Positions 8,449-20,687 are shown, counted from the stretch's first letter. The stretch: DNA of 64,000 bases from Caulobacter sp. 73W (GCF_041021955.1 NZ_CP158375.1:2046001-2110000), one strand, 5' to 3'. Translations and numbers: made by a program. Notes: generated by a model from the letters alone, not told the origin.

Positions 8449-10893
<2,445 letters not shown>

Positions 10894-12036
10894 CTACTGG
10901 TCCAGAACCGTCAGACCCGATGCGTCCACGCGGACGCCCAGGGCCCGACCCTTGAGGTGGTCGAACAGCGCTTCGTCGGTGCCCGTCAAAAAGGCTTGAA
11001 GGCCCAGCGCCGTGATTTCGTCGGCCAGAGCAGCCCGCCGTTTCAGGTCGAGATGCGCCGCGACTTCGTCGAGCAACAATATAGGGTTTGGCGCTGATTC
11101 CGCACGCGAAAGTCGCGCCGCCTGGGCCAAAACCAGGTTCAAAATCAGCGCTTTCTGCTCGCCAGTGGAGCATTCGGCGGCCGGACGGTCCTTTTCGGCA
11201 TGGACGACAGCAAGATCGCCCCTGTGAGGCCCCGTCAAGGAGCGTCCGGCGGCTCCGTCCCGGGGCCTGGCGGCGGCCAGTGCGGCCGAAAGACGAGCCT
11301 CCAGCTCGGGTGATTCGGTCCCGTTTGCGGCCATGGTCTCCCAGTCGCCGGTCAGGCTGAGACGCGCCTGCGGGAACGGCCGGTCGCCCCGGCTGTCGAT
11401 CTCGTCCTGCAGGGCCTGCAGGGTGCGCACCCGGGCGGCGGCCATCAGGGCTCCGGCCTGGGCCATGCGGGTCTCCAGGGCCGTCAGCCAGGCCTCGTCC
11501 CCCACCTCGTCCACCAGCAGGCGCAGGCGCTCGCGCTGGGCCTTCTCATAGGCGCTGGCGTGGGCGGCGTGGGCGGGCTCGGCGGCGAAGACCAGGCGGT
11601 CGAAGAACTTGCGCCGCTCGGACGCCGCCTCCAGGAACAGGCGGTCCTGCTGCGGGGTCAGCCAGACGGGCCGGATGTGGTCGGCCATGCGGCCGGGCGG
11701 GACGGCCTCGCCCTCCAGCCGCACCACGCGGCGGGCGGCCCCGGCGGTCTCGGTCCCGGTGCCCAGGCGGGTCTCGCCCTCCGGGTCCTCGACCACCGCC
11801 GCCACGGCCCAGGCGCGGCCCACGGCCTCGCCCGGCAGGCGGCGGCCGACCTCGGCCAGGGCGGAGCCGCGCAGGCCCCGGCCGGGCGACAGCAGGGACA
11901 CGGCTTCCAGCAGGTTGGTCTTGCCCGCCCCGTTGGGGCCGAACAGGAAGACCGTGCGGCCGCCAGCCTCCAGCCGCGCCCGTTCATAGGAGCGGAAGTC
12001 GGTCAGGCTCAGGGATAGGACGGCGGCGCGGCTCAC
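10894..12036 (-). CDS. recF: DNA replication and repair protein RecF
   Basis: A 380-residue SMC-like ATPase that helps load RecA at gaps and stalled forks. Walker A is GPNGAGKT (33-40), and the signature and Walker B are in the C-terminal third ([14 protein letters not shown] and [12 protein letters not shown]). The start is GTG at 12036, in a 4-base GTGA overlap with the stop of the upstream S9 peptidase gene. This coupling means the frameshift reported there could reduce RecF translation. Confidence 0.96.
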   Translation of the reverse strand: MSRAAVLSLSLTDFRSYERARLEAGGRTVFLFGPNGAGKTNLLEAVSLLSPGRGLRGSALAEVGRRLPGEAVGRAWAVAAVVEDPEGETRLGTGTETAGAARRVVRLEGEAVPPGRMADHIRPVWLTPQQDRLFLEAASERRKFFDRLVFAAEPAHAAHASAYEKAQRERLRLLVDEVGDEAWLTALETRMAQAGALMAAARVRTLQALQDEIDSRGDRPFPQARLSLTGDWETMAANGTESPELEARLSAALAAARPRDGAAGRSLTGPHRGDLAVVHAEKDRPAAECSTGEQKALILNLVLAQAARLSRAESAPNPILLLDEVAAHLDLKRRAALADEITALGLQAFLTGTDEALFDHLKGRALGVRVDASGLTVLDQ

Positions 12037-13986
12037 CCGGCGGGTTTTAGACCCAAGACCTTCTGCAGGAACAGGGTTTCCGCCTCGCGGCGGCGGTCGC
12101 TGTTGACGCGCTTGAAGAAGCCGTGGCCCTCGTCCTTGAACAGGACGTACCAGGTCTCGACCCCGTTCTTGCGCAGCTCGGCCACCACCTGGTCGGATTC
12201 GGACTGCGGCACGCGCGGGTCGTTGGCGCCCTGCATGATCAGCATCGGCTTGGTGATCTTGCCGACGTTGTTCATGGGCGAGATGCGTTCGAACACCTTC
12301 TGCATCTTTGGATCGCGCTCATCGCCGTACTCGGCCCGGCGCAGGTCGCGGCGATAGGTCTCGGTGTTCTTGAGGAACGAGGTGAAGTTGGAGATGCCGT
12401 AGCGCTCCACCCCGCCAGCCAGACGGTCCGAATAGTGGGTCATGACCGCCAGCGACATGTAGCCGCCGTAGGACTGGCCGTAGACGACGGCCCGCTTGGC
12501 GTCGAGGTCGGGCTGGGTCGCGATCCAGTCCAGCAGGGCGCCGATGTCCTTGACCAAGTCCTCGCGCTTTTCGGCGTTGTCGAGGTTCAGGTAGGTCTTG
12601 CCGTAGCCGGTGGAGCCCCGGACGTTGGGGACGATCACGGTGATCCCCATCTCGCCGACCATCTGCTGGATGTGCTGGTTGATCGAGTTGTAGACCGGCC
12701 GCGACTGGCCTTCGGGGCCGCCGTGGATGTCGATCACCACTGGGGTCGGCCCCCTGGCGTTCCGGGGGCGATAGACCAGGGCCGGGATCGAACGGCCGTC
12801 GAAGGACTTGAACCGCACCAGGGTCGGCTCGACCAGGCTTGCCGGATCGAGCCCCCCCAGCTCCGAGTTGGTCCAGCGCTCCAGCTTGCCTTCCAGGACA
12901 TCCCAGCTCCAGGCGTCGCTGGAGGAGGTCGGGGTCGACAGGGAGAAGCCGAGCTTGGAGCCGTCCTTGTTGAAGGTCAGGTTCGACAGCACGCCGGCCG
13001 GCAGCTGCGCCTGCGGCAGGGCGCGGCGGGTGACGAAGTCGCGGACCACCAGCTTCGAATAGCCGTCCTCGTTGACCACATAGGCCAGGATGCGCCCGTC
13101 GCTGGACAGGGCGAACTCCTCGACGTCCCAGGGCTGCTCTCCCGAAAGGTTGGTCTTCTTGCCGGTGGCCAGGTCGATCTCGATCAGGCGGGCGAAGTCC
13201 GAACCTTCGTCCGACAGGATCAGCACGCGCTTGCCGTCGGGCGTGAACTTGCCGCCCTGATAGGCGATCGGGGTCTCGGCCGCGCCCAGGGGGGTCAGCT
13301 TGCCGCCCGCCACGTCCAGCAGCCAGCGCGGGGAGTCGTTGATCGACAGATAGCGGCCCAGCAGCACCGTCTTGCCGTCGGCGGACACGTCGATGGGCGA
13401 CATGGCGCCCGTACCCTCGAGGATCGTGCGGCGGCCGTCCGGGGCGGACGGGTCGAGCATGATGATGTCGGCGTCGGCGTCGCCCTTGGCCGAGCGGCTC
13501 CAGACCAGGACCGAGCCGTCCTTGGACACGGCGGGCGACTGGTTGCGCGTGCCGGCCTCGGTGATGGTCGTGGTCTTGCCGTCCGCTTGGCGGACCAGCA
13601 GCTGGAACCACTCGTCGCCGCCGGTGTCTTTGCTGAGCAGCAGGCCCTTGCCGGCCGGTAGGGCGCCGACGCCGGCCACCGGCTCGTCATAGAAGGTGAT
13701 CTGGTTGCGGGCCGCGCCGGGGGCGGCGACGGTATGGACCTGGTTGGTCTGGCCGAACCGGGTGGTGATCAGCATGGAGCCGTCGGCGGCCCAGTCCTGG
13801 AAGTAGGCCGAGCGGACATTCTGATACTTGGCCAGAACTCTCGCGCACCGAGGCCGGAGCCTCGGGCACGTTTTCGAGAACCTGGTTGCCGATCTCGCGG
13901 CGCTGGAGAGCCTGGGCCGACACGTCGGCGGCGGCGAACAGGCACAGCACGGCCGCGCCGAGGAACAGAGACTTCTTCACGATCAA
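12033..13986 (-). pseudogene. S9-family prolyl-oligopeptidase-type peptidase, broken by a 1-base frameshift
   Basis: A secreted S9 peptidase reading MIVKKSLFLGAAVLCLFAAA as signal peptide from the ATG at 13986, then a beta-propeller and a C-terminal alpha/beta hydrolase. The catalytic Ser is in YGQSYGGYM, the Asp in GANDPRVP and the His in DEGHGFF. The frame is lost near 13836-13845. Removing one base in the GAGAGTT (minus-strand) stretch joins PEAPASVRE to VLAKYQNVRSAYF, restoring the pattern usual in this family. As written, translation from the natural start stops at 13687 after 99 residues; an internal ATG at 13775 would give a 580-residue form without signal peptide. The gene lies between dnaN and recF. 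It is either a real mutation or a sequence error. Confidence 0.8.
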
Positions 13987-14029
13987 ACTCCCCCGCCCGC
14001 CCTCGGACCGGGGCGAGCTCGTTATGAAC

Positions 14030-15151
14030 TCAGACCCGCAGCGGCATCAGCACGTAGCGCACGCCCGGATCAGCCGGATCGAGCACCAGGGTCGGGCTGG
14101 CCGGGTCGGCGAAGCGGAACTCCGCGGTGTCGGCGCCGATCTGGCCGCAGACGTCCAGCAGATAGCGGGCGTTGAAGCCGATCTCGAAGGGCTCGCCGTC
14201 GTAGTCGACCTCGACCTCTTCCACGGCCTGGCCGGCTTCCATGTTGCGGACGGTCAAGATGACCTTGCCCGGTTCCACGGCCAGCTTCACCGAACGGCTC
14301 TTTTCCGCCGAGATGGTGGCCACGCGGTCGACGGCCTTTGCGAACAGGCCGTTGTCGACCAGGAGAACCTTGGCGTTGTCCTTGGGGATGACGCGGACAT
14401 AGTCGGGGAACGAGCCGTCGATGACCTTGGAGGTCAGGGCGGCGGCTCGGCCGAACTCCAGGCGCACCTTCTGGGGGCTGAGCTGCAGCTCGACGTTCTC
14501 GCCGGCGTCATCCAGCAGGCGGCGGATCTCGTTGATGGTCTTGCGCGGGACGATGACGCCCGGCGTGCCGGCGGCGCCTTCCGGCGCGGCCATTTCGGCC
14601 AGGGCCAGGCGGTGGCCGTCGGTAGCCACGGCGCGCAGCTTGGTCTCGCCGCCCTCGACCACGGTGTGGACGTACAGGCCGTTGAGATAGTAGCGCGTCT
14701 CTTCGGTGGAGATGGCGAAGCGGGTCTTGTCGATCAGGCGGATCAGGTCGCCGGTGTCGACGCTGATGCGGCCCGACAGACCGTCGGACGACATGACCGG
14801 GAAGTCGCCGGCCGGCAGGACCGGCAGGTTGAACTTGGAGCGGCCGGCCTGGATCTGCAGGCGCGGATCGTCGCCGTTGAAGCTGAGCGAGACATCGGCG
14901 CCGTCGGGCAGCTTGCGGACGATCTCGTACAGGGTCTGGGCCGGCGCCGTGATCTGGCCGGGGATATCGACCTGGGCCATGCCCTCGTCGATGATCTCCA
15001 TGTCCAGGTCGGTGGCCGAGAAGCTGACCTGCTCGCGGTCGGCCGACAGCAGCACGTTGGACAGGATCGGGATGGTGTTGCGGCGCTCAACAACGCTCTG
15101 CACATGCCCCAGCGCCTTCAGAAGCGCCGCCCGCTCGATCGTAAGCTTCAT
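14030..15151 (-). CDS. dnaN: DNA polymerase III beta sliding clamp
   Basis: A 373-residue DnaN, the ring that tethers the replicative polymerase to DNA. The N-terminus MKLTIERAALLKALGHVQSVVERRNTIP and C-terminus ending PGVRYVLMPLRV are typical, and the length fits three tandem clamp domains. It is first in an apparent operon dnaN - S9 peptidase - recF - gyrB with a 43-base gap to the next gene. dnaA is not adjacent. A GACTC (GANTC, CcrM methylation type) site lies 11-15 bases upstream of the ATG. Confidence 0.98.
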   Translation of the reverse strand: MKLTIERAALLKALGHVQSVVERRNTIPILSNVLLSADREQVSFSATDLDMEIIDEGMAQVDIPGQITAPAQTLYEIVRKLPDGADVSLSFNGDDPRLQIQAGRSKFNLPVLPAGDFPVMSSDGLSGRISVDTGDLIRLIDKTRFAISTEETRYYLNGLYVHTVVEGGETKLRAVATDGHRLALAEMAAPEGAAGTPGVIVPRKTINEIRRLLDDAGENVELQLSPQKVRLEFGRAAALTSKVIDGSFPDYVRVIPKDNAKVLLVDNGLFAKAVDRVATISAEKSRSVKLAVEPGKVILTVRNMEAGQAVEEVEVDYDGEPFEIGFNARYLLDVCGQIGADTAEFRFADPASPTLVLDPADPGVRYVLMPLRV

Positions 15152-15295
15152 GTCTAGTCCGGACTCGTGAGGCCGCAGGAGCCCCCGCGCGGCCTATGGA
15201 AAGGACCACGGACATTAGCCGAACTTGGCGCTTTAGGAAGAGGCAAGGGCCGCCTTTAGCCGCCTCTTGCAACCTATCCCCGCGATACTATGTTA

Positions 15296-15312
15296 TTGAG
15301 AAGCATTCTCAA
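15296..15312. promoter_or_regulatory. Fur-box-like palindrome upstream of the DUF2061 gene
   Basis: TTGAGAAGCATTCTCAA has perfect 7-base arms around a 3-base centre. It matches 11 of 14 fixed positions of the 7-1-7 Fur consensus TGATAATnATTATCA. It ends 14 bases before the ATG at 15327, a position suited to repression. Confidence 0.5.
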
Positions 15313-15326
15313 CTAAGACATCGCAC

Positions 15327-15575
15327 ATGCGGCTCGCCCTGAAGACCCTGACCTACGCGACCATGCACCTGACGGTGGCCGTTGCCGTGGCGTACGTCCT
15401 GACCCGCAGCTGGAAGGTGGCGCTGGCGGTGGGGATCATCGAACCGATGGTCCAGACCATCACGTTCAATCTGCACGAACGGGCCTGGACGCGCGCCGAC
15501 AAGCGGCGCGCGCAGAAGGATCAGGCCCGGGTGTCGACCGAACCGCCCTCGCCCGCCGCTTCGGCGCTGGCGTAG
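15327..15575 (+). CDS. DUF2061 small membrane protein
   Basis: An 82-residue protein with the DUF2061 pattern: two hydrophobic segments (about residues 10-26 and 29-45) ending in a conserved GIIEPMVQT...HERAW motif. The function of the family is unknown. The last 25 residues are hydrophilic. It is preceded by the Fur-like palindrome, so iron or oxidative control is possible. It converges with grpE, and its 3' end overlaps the grpE 3' end by 55 bases, which is unusual. Confidence 0.75.
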   Translation: MRLALKTLTYATMHLTVAVAVAYVLTRSWKVALAVGIIEPMVQTITFNLHERAWTRADKRRAQKDQARVSTEPPSPAASALA

Positions 15576-16150
15576 GGATTGGCGGCGGCGGTCGGCTCGG
15601 CCGGAGCCGTCTCGCCGATGCCGGTGGAGCCCTTGGCGGCGACCACCACCATGGCCGGACGCACCAGGCGGCCCAGCAGCTCATAGCCCGCCTGCAGGAC
15701 CTGAATGACGCCGCCCGCGGCGACTTCCGTCGAGGGCTGCTCCATCATCGCCTGATGCAGGTGCGGGTCGAACTTGGAGCCCTTCACCGGATCGACGCGC
15801 TTGAGGCCATTGCGCTCGAAAGCGTCCATCAGGGCCTTTTCAGTCATCTCGATGCCGACCGTGAAAGTCTTCACCGGACCGTCCTCGGTCTCCTTGGGCG
15901 CGGCGGCCAGGGCGCGCGACAGGTTGTCGGCCACGCCAAGCAGGTCGCGGGAGAACTTCTGGATCGCGTAGGCGCGCGCCTCATTGGCCTCGCGCTCGGC
16001 GCGGCGGCGGGTGTTGTCGGCCTCGGCAGCGTAGCGAAGAACCTGTTCCTTCAGCGCGGCCACCTCGGCCTTCAGCGCTTCGGTCTCGGCGGCGGCGATC
16101 TCCGCGCCGTCGAAAGCTTCTTCGTTCGCCGGCGTTTGTTCGTCGGTCAT
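15521..16150 (-). CDS. grpE: GrpE nucleotide exchange factor
   Basis: About 209 residues from the ATG at 16150, chosen because a GAGAGA ribosome binding site precedes it and it lies just past the hrcA stop; the in-frame ATG at 16180 would lie inside hrcA. A long N-terminal coiled coil (ALKAEVAALKEQVLRYAAEA) is followed by the beta-domain signature (LGRLVRPAMVVVA). GrpE releases ADP from DnaK and acts as a thermosensor. It forms an operon with hrcA. Its 3' end overlaps the convergent DUF2061 gene. Confidence 0.95.
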   Translation of the reverse strand: MTDEQTPANEEAFDGAEIAAAETEALKAEVAALKEQVLRYAAEADNTRRRAEREANEARAYAIQKFSRDLLGVADNLSRALAAAPKETEDGPVKTFTVGIEMTEKALMDAFERNGLKRVDPVKGSKFDPHLHQAMMEQPSTEVAAGGVIQVLQAGYELLGRLVRPAMVVVAAKGSTGIGETAPAEPTAAANPYASAEAAGEGGSVDTRA

Positions 16151-16157
16151 GTCTCTC

Positions 16158-17231
16158 TCATCCGTCCAAAAGCTTGCCAAGGACCCTGGCGGTATAGTCC
16201 ACCAATGGGATGACCCGGGCGTAATTCAAGCGGGCCGGGCCGATCACGCCGATCGCGCCCAACACCTTTTGCCGGCCCGTCATATAGGGCGCGGCGATCA
16301 CAGCGGAACCCGAAAGCGAGAAAAGCCGCGTTTCGGCCCCGATGAATATACGCACGCCCTGGGCTTCGCGCACATTATCGAGCAGCCCGACCAGCTGCTC
16401 CTTCTGCTCCAGATCGTCGAACAGCATGCGTACCCGCTCCAGGTCCTCCATGGCGCCGGGCTCGGAGAGCAGGTTGGCGCGGCCGCGCACGATCAAGGCC
16501 CGTTCGGTTCCGTCGCCGCCGCCCCAGGCGGCCAGGCCGTCCTCCACCAGGCGGGCGGCGGTCTGGTCCAGCTCGCGCCGGGCGCGGTCCAGCTCGCCGC
16601 GCATCTCCAGCTTGGTCTCGGCCAGGGTGCGGCCGGCCAGGCGCGCGGCGAGGAAGTTCGACGCCTCGGTCAGGGCCGAGGGCGTCAGGCCCGCCGGCCG
16701 CTTCATCAGCCGGTTCTCGACCGTGCCGTCCTCGAAGACCATGACCGCCAGGGCCTGATCGGCGCCCAGGGCGATGAATTCCACGTGCTTGACGCCGGCG
16801 TCGCGCACCGGCGCCGAGACCACCCCCGCCCCGCCGGCCAGGCCGGACAACATGGCGCTGGCCTCGTTCATCACCTCTTCGAACGAATTGCCCTTGGCGA
16901 ACAGGCGCGCGTCAATGGCGCGGCGCTCCTCCTCGGCCAGGTCGCCGACCTCCAGCAGGCCGTCCACGAACAGACGCAGGCCGGCATGGGTCGGCAGGCG
17001 GCCGGCGCTGGTGTGCGGCGCGCCCAGCAGGCCCAGCTGCGTCAGATCCTGCATGGTGTTGCGGATCGAGGCCGGGGACAGATGCACCCCGCCCTTGGAC
17101 ACCGTGCGCGAGCCCACGGGCTCGCCGGTCTCCAGATAGGTCTCCACCACGCGGCGGAAGATGTCGCGCGCCCGGCTGTCCAGATCGGTCAGGGACAGGG
17201 TCGGGGGCGCGCCGGGCAGGAACGACGTCAT
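16158..17231 (-). CDS. hrcA: Heat-inducible transcription repressor HrcA
   Basis: A 357-residue HrcA: N-terminal winged helix ([38 protein letters not shown]) then a GAF-like domain and the C-terminal [18 protein letters not shown] block. HrcA represses chaperone genes through CIRCE operators and is itself kept active by GroEL. I see no CIRCE element in the 77 bases upstream, so hrcA-grpE is probably not autoregulated here. The divergent neighbour is rph. Confidence 0.96.
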   Translation of the reverse strand: MTSFLPGAPPTLSLTDLDSRARDIFRRVVETYLETGEPVGSRTVSKGGVHLSPASIRNTMQDLTQLGLLGAPHTSAGRLPTHAGLRLFVDGLLEVGDLAEEERRAIDARLFAKGNSFEEVMNEASAMLSGLAGGAGVVSAPVRDAGVKHVEFIALGADQALAVMVFEDGTVENRLMKRPAGLTPSALTEASNFLAARLAGRTLAETKLEMRGELDRARRELDQTAARLVEDGLAAWGGGDGTERALIVRGRANLLSEPGAMEDLERVRMLFDDLEQKEQLVGLLDNVREAQGVRIFIGAETRLFSLSGSAVIAAPYMTGRQKVLGAIGVIGPARLNYARVIPLVDYTARVLGKLLDG

Positions 17232-17308
17232 GGGGCCAGATGTAAGCGGCGTGGACGATCCGCGCCATATCTAGGATAAGCGGCGCCTTCACAGGAAAGC
17301 TTGCCCCC

Positions 17309-18025
17309 ATGCGCCCGTCCGAACGCACCGCCGACGCCCTTCGCCCCGTGACCCTGGAGACCAAGGTCAACCGCTACGCCGAAGGTTCGTGCCTGATCGG
17401 CTTCGGCCACACCAAGGTTCTGGTCACCGCGACCGTGGAAGAGAGCCTGCCGGGCTGGCTGCGCGGCAAGGGCCAGGGCTGGGTCACGGCCGAGTACGGC
17501 ATGCTTCCCCGCGCCACCCACAGCCGGGGTCGCCGCGAAGCCGCCGCCGGCAAGCAGAGCGGCCGCACCCAGGAAATCCAGCGCCTGATCGGCCGCTCCC
17601 TGCGCGCCGTGGTGGATCTGAAGGCCCTGGGCGAGCGCCAGATCACCCTGGACTGCGACGTCATCCAGGCCGACGGCGGCACCCGCACGGCGGCGATCAC
17701 CGGCGCCTGGGTCGCCCTGCGCCTGGCCACCGGCTACCTGCTGGAGGAAGGCGTGCTGAAGGCCGATCCGATCCTGGACCAGGTGGCGGCGGTGTCCTGC
17801 GGCGTGTTCAACGGCGTGCCCGTCCTCGACCTCGACTACGAGGAGGATTCCAACGCCGAGGCCAACTCCAACTTCGTCCTGACCGGCGGCGGCGACATCG
17901 TCGAGATCCAGGCCACGGGCGAGAAGCGCGGCTTCAGCCGAGCCGAGTTCGAGGCCCTGTATGGTCTGGCGGAAAAGGGCATCGGCGAGCTGTTCGTGAT
18001 GCAGCGCGCCGCCGCCGGGCTGTAG
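17309..18025 (+). CDS. rph: Ribonuclease PH
   Basis: A 238-residue RNase PH, a phosphate-dependent 3' exonuclease that trims tRNA precursors. The N-terminus [26 protein letters not shown], the block [16 protein letters not shown] and the metal and phosphate region [13 protein letters not shown] are all present. The length is exactly family-typical. It is transcribed divergently from hrcA, a common alphaproteobacterial arrangement, with a 77-base shared promoter region. Confidence 0.97.
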   Translation: MRPSERTADALRPVTLETKVNRYAEGSCLIGFGHTKVLVTATVEESLPGWLRGKGQGWVTAEYGMLPRATHSRGRREAAAGKQSGRTQEIQRLIGRSLRAVVDLKALGERQITLDCDVIQADGGTRTAAITGAWVALRLATGYLLEEGVLKADPILDQVAAVSCGVFNGVPVLDLDYEEDSNAEANSNFVLTGGGDIVEIQATGEKRGFSRAEFEALYGLAEKGIGELFVMQRAAAGL

Positions 18026-18044
18026 CGCCAAGGGGTCGGCCGCG

Positions 18045-19085
18045 ATGCAGATCATGTCCTTGCAAGACCTGGACGTGATCGTGCGCGCAGCCGGCGCGAC
18101 CCTGGCCCTGGCCGGGGTGTTTCTTCTGCACCGCGACGGCCATCGCCGGCTGGCCATGGCCTTCCTGCCCCTGGCGCTCGGCTTGGCCGGCTTTCTGGCC
18201 GGCAACACGCCTGAGACCGCCCTGCGCCTGGGCGGGATGGCCGGCTATGTGGGCAAGTTTCTGGCCGGCTGGGCGGCGGTCTTCCTGTGGTGGTTCTGCC
18301 TGGCGGTCTTTGATCGCGGCTTTCGGCCCAGGGGCGCGGTGCTGGCCACGGGCCTGGCCTGGATCATTATCGCTAGCGCGGATCGCGGCCTGTTCGGCCC
18401 GGCCCTGGAGGATCTGGGCCTATCCTGGATCCTGATCACGCTTGGTTTCGGCATGGTCGCCCACCTGGCCTGGCGGGTGATCCGCGACCGGGAGGGCGAC
18501 CTGCTCGATCGTCGGCGCGGCGCGCGGATGATGGTGGTGGTCCTGCTGGGCGGGCAGCTTCTGGCCGACCTGGCGGTGGATGTGGTCCTGGGCATGGACT
18601 GGCAGCCGCACGCCTTTTCCATCCTCCAGAACGCCGGCTTCCTGCTGTTCGTCTGCTGGCTAGCCTGGGTCGGGTTCGAGACAGATGAACCGGCGCCGCC
18701 CATCCAGAAGAAGGCCGCAGCGCCCGTCGACACCGCCGAGGACACGCGGCTGAAGGATCGCCTGGGCTTCCTGATCGATGTGGAGCGGGTCCATCTCGAC
18801 CCCGAGCTGACCTTTGACGGCTTCGTCCGCCAGATGGGCGCGCCGGAGCGGACCGTGCGCCGCCTGATCAACCACCAGCTCGGCCACGACCATTTCCGCA
18901 GCTTCCTGAACGCAAAGCGCGTGGACGAGGCCCGCCGCCTGCTGGCCGACCCGGGACGGCGGGGCGACAAGCTGATCGCCATCGCGCTGGACAGCGGCTT
19001 TTCCTCGCTGGCGTCCTTCAATCGCGTGTTCCGCGATGTCGCCCACACCACGCCCAGCGCTTTTCGCGCCCACGCCGGGTTCTGA
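18045..19085 (+). CDS. Membrane-anchored AraC-family transcriptional regulator
   Basis: A 346-residue protein with six or seven hydrophobic segments in residues 1-215, then a cytoplasmic AraC/XylS DNA-binding domain at about 240-345 (LTFDGFVRQMGAPERTVRRL; IALDSGFSSLASFNRVFRDV). This layout, 7TM-like plus HTH_18, suggests a membrane sensor that acts directly on DNA. The ligand is unknown. The start could be ATG 18045 or ATG 18054. It follows rph by 19 bases and is followed by a CPBP protease gene on the same strand. Confidence 0.8.
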   Translation: MQIMSLQDLDVIVRAAGATLALAGVFLLHRDGHRRLAMAFLPLALGLAGFLAGNTPETALRLGGMAGYVGKFLAGWAAVFLWWFCLAVFDRGFRPRGAVLATGLAWIIIASADRGLFGPALEDLGLSWILITLGFGMVAHLAWRVIRDREGDLLDRRRGARMMVVVLLGGQLLADLAVDVVLGMDWQPHAFSILQNAGFLLFVCWLAWVGFETDEPAPPIQKKAAAPVDTAEDTRLKDRLGFLIDVERVHLDPELTFDGFVRQMGAPERTVRRLINHQLGHDHFRSFLNAKRVDEARRLLADPGRRGDKLIAIALDSGFSSLASFNRVFRDVAHTTPSAFRAHAGF

Positions 19086-19167
19086 GGAACGATCCGCCGC
19101 CTTCTGAGAAGCGCGGCCCTCACGGCGAAGCTAGGTCTCCGCGCAAATCAATTGCGGAGATACGCGC

Positions 19168-19881
19168 GTGAACAGTCTTATCGCAATCGCCGGCGTGCTG
19201 GGGCTGCTGCTCGCGGCGGGCGGCGTGATCGGGTTGCTGCGCCCGAGCCAGTTTCGCCCACTGTGGCTCTTTACGGCGGCGGGCCTGGTCCTGCTCGCCG
19301 ACTTCCTGCTGACCCGCGGCTACGGCCTGCTGCCCAACCTGATCCCGGGAGAGCGCAACTGGCAGGGAATGATCCTGGCCCTGGCGACCGTGCTGGCCGT
19401 CGCCTCGACCCCGGCGTTCGGGTGGCGGGCCTCCTACCTGACGCCGGTCCAGGCGCCGGGCAGCCTCAAACCCGCCCTGCTGGTCTCGGCGCTCTATATG
19501 GGCTTCTTCCTGGCTCTCGCCTTGGCATTCCCCAACGGGCCGACCCTGGCCGAGGATCTCGCCTTCCAGCTCACCATGCCGGGGCTGATGGAGGAGGCCT
19601 TTTATCGTGGGGTGCTGCTGGTGGCGCTCGGCCGGGCGTTTACCGGACGCTTGAACCTGCTTGGCGTGGACTGGAGCTGGGGCGCGATCCTGTCCTGCGC
19701 CCTGTTCGGTCTGGCGCACGCCTTCGGCTTCTCGCGCGGGGCGTTCTCGTTCGATCCGCTGACCATGGCGTTGACCGCCATGCCGTCGCTGATCGCGGCG
19801 TGGCTGGTGTTGCGGACGCGGAGCATTCTGCTGCCGATCGTGCTGCACAACTTCGGCAACGCGATCATGCTGCTGGTCTAG
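19168..19881 (+). CDS. CPBP-family intramembrane metalloprotease
   Basis: A 237-residue, seven-segment membrane protein with the three CPBP (Rce1/Abi) motifs: EEAFYRG with Glu142-Glu143, FGLAHA with His184, and HNFGNA with His227. These residues form the predicted active site. The start is GTG at 19168 after a GGAGAT ribosome binding site. Bacterial members process or immunise against small peptides in some systems; no bacteriocin-like gene is adjacent here. It overlaps the convergent XRE gene by 4 bases. Confidence 0.85.
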   Translation: MNSLIAIAGVLGLLLAAGGVIGLLRPSQFRPLWLFTAAGLVLLADFLLTRGYGLLPNLIPGERNWQGMILALATVLAVASTPAFGWRASYLTPVQAPGSLKPALLVSALYMGFFLALALAFPNGPTLAEDLAFQLTMPGLMEEAFYRGVLLVALGRAFTGRLNLLGVDWSWGAILSCALFGLAHAFGFSRGAFSFDPLTMALTAMPSLIAAWLVLRTRSILLPIVLHNFGNAIMLLV

Positions 19882-20129
19882 CTGAGGCCGCCCTGCAGCT
19901 CTTCCTCGAAATCGTCGTCGGCCGGCCCCGGCTCGAAGACCAACAGGTCTCCAGGCTGGCAGCCCAGCTCGCGGCACAAGGCGTCGAGGGTCGAGAATCG
20001 GATGGCCCGCGCCTTGCCGGTCTTGAGGATCGACAGGTTGGCGATGGTCACGCCGACCCGGTCGGCGAGTTCGGTGAGGGACATGCGCCGTTCGGCGAGG
20101 ACGCGGTCGAGCTGAACACGGATGGCCAT
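19878..20129 (-). CDS. XRE-family helix-turn-helix regulator (YozG type)
   Basis: An 83-residue Cro/C1-type HTH protein: RMSLTELADRVGVTIANLSI forms the helix-turn-helix and GKARAIRFSTLDALCRELGC the supporting helices. An acidic tail follows (PGPADDDFEEELQ). This type is typically paired with a DUF2975 membrane protein, which is the gene 24 bases upstream here. The pair probably forms an operon and a regulatory unit, with the membrane protein possibly sequestering or modulating the regulator; that role is inference. Confidence 0.88.
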   Translation of the reverse strand: MAIRVQLDRVLAERRMSLTELADRVGVTIANLSILKTGKARAIRFSTLDALCRELGCQPGDLLVFEPGPADDDFEEELQGGLS

Positions 20130-20153
20130 GGGGCGACGCTCTGCCTGAAAACT

Positions 20154-20687
20154 CTAAATGGTCAGTTCAGCTTCGCGGCGAAGGCGGGCGCCCTCGCGGA
20201 AGATTTCGGCCAGCACCAGCACCACCAGCACTGAGAACCAGGCGGTCAGGTTGACCCCGCCGTCGATGCGGTTGGAGCCCGGCGCCAGCCACGCAGCGAG
20301 GCCCCAGAACGCGTAACGCCCCAGCTCCAGCCCGCCCAGCACCAGGCCCACGACCCGCAGGCGGCGCACATTGTCGGGATGGAAGGGGTCGCCCGCTGTC
20401 AGGGTCACGAAGATGCGGCGCAGACGGCCGACGATGATCAGCACCCCGCCCAGATAGAGGGCGGCGGCGGCCAGGACCCCGGCCAGCAGCGGGCCCTTGG
20501 CGGTCACCTCGCGGCCATCGTCGCCGCTGATGTGGATGCCCTTGAGCAGTTCGGGATTGAAGCTGAGCAGCAGCGCCCCGAGGGCGCAGAGCGCCAGCAG
20601 GGCCACGCCGGCCCAGAGCGCGAAATAGACGACGTCGAGGATGATCTTCAGAAAGCTCGATACCGAGCCCGGCCCCAAGGCGCGCAT
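20154..20687 (-). CDS. DUF2975 membrane protein
   Basis: A 177-residue protein with four hydrophobic segments (about 12-42, 66-86, 108-130, 146-162) matching DUF2975. The conserved loop LRRIFVTLTAGDPFHPDNVRRLR lies between segments two and three. The function is unknown, but these proteins nearly always sit next to a small XRE regulator, as here. The ATG at 20687 is the first good start. Confidence 0.82.
   Translation of the reverse strand: MRALGPGSVSSFLKIILDVVYFALWAGVALLALCALGALLLSFNPELLKGIHISGDDGREVTAKGPLLAGVLAAAALYLGGVLIIVGRLRRIFVTLTAGDPFHPDNVRRLRVVGLVLGGLELGRYAFWGLAAWLAPGSNRIDGGVNLTAWFSVLVVLVLAEIFREGARLRREAELTI

Noticed and set aside
17232-17308. A CIRCE element for HrcA autoregulation
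   Set aside because: I looked for the 9-base inverted repeat with 9-base spacer in the hrcA/rph gap and did not find it.
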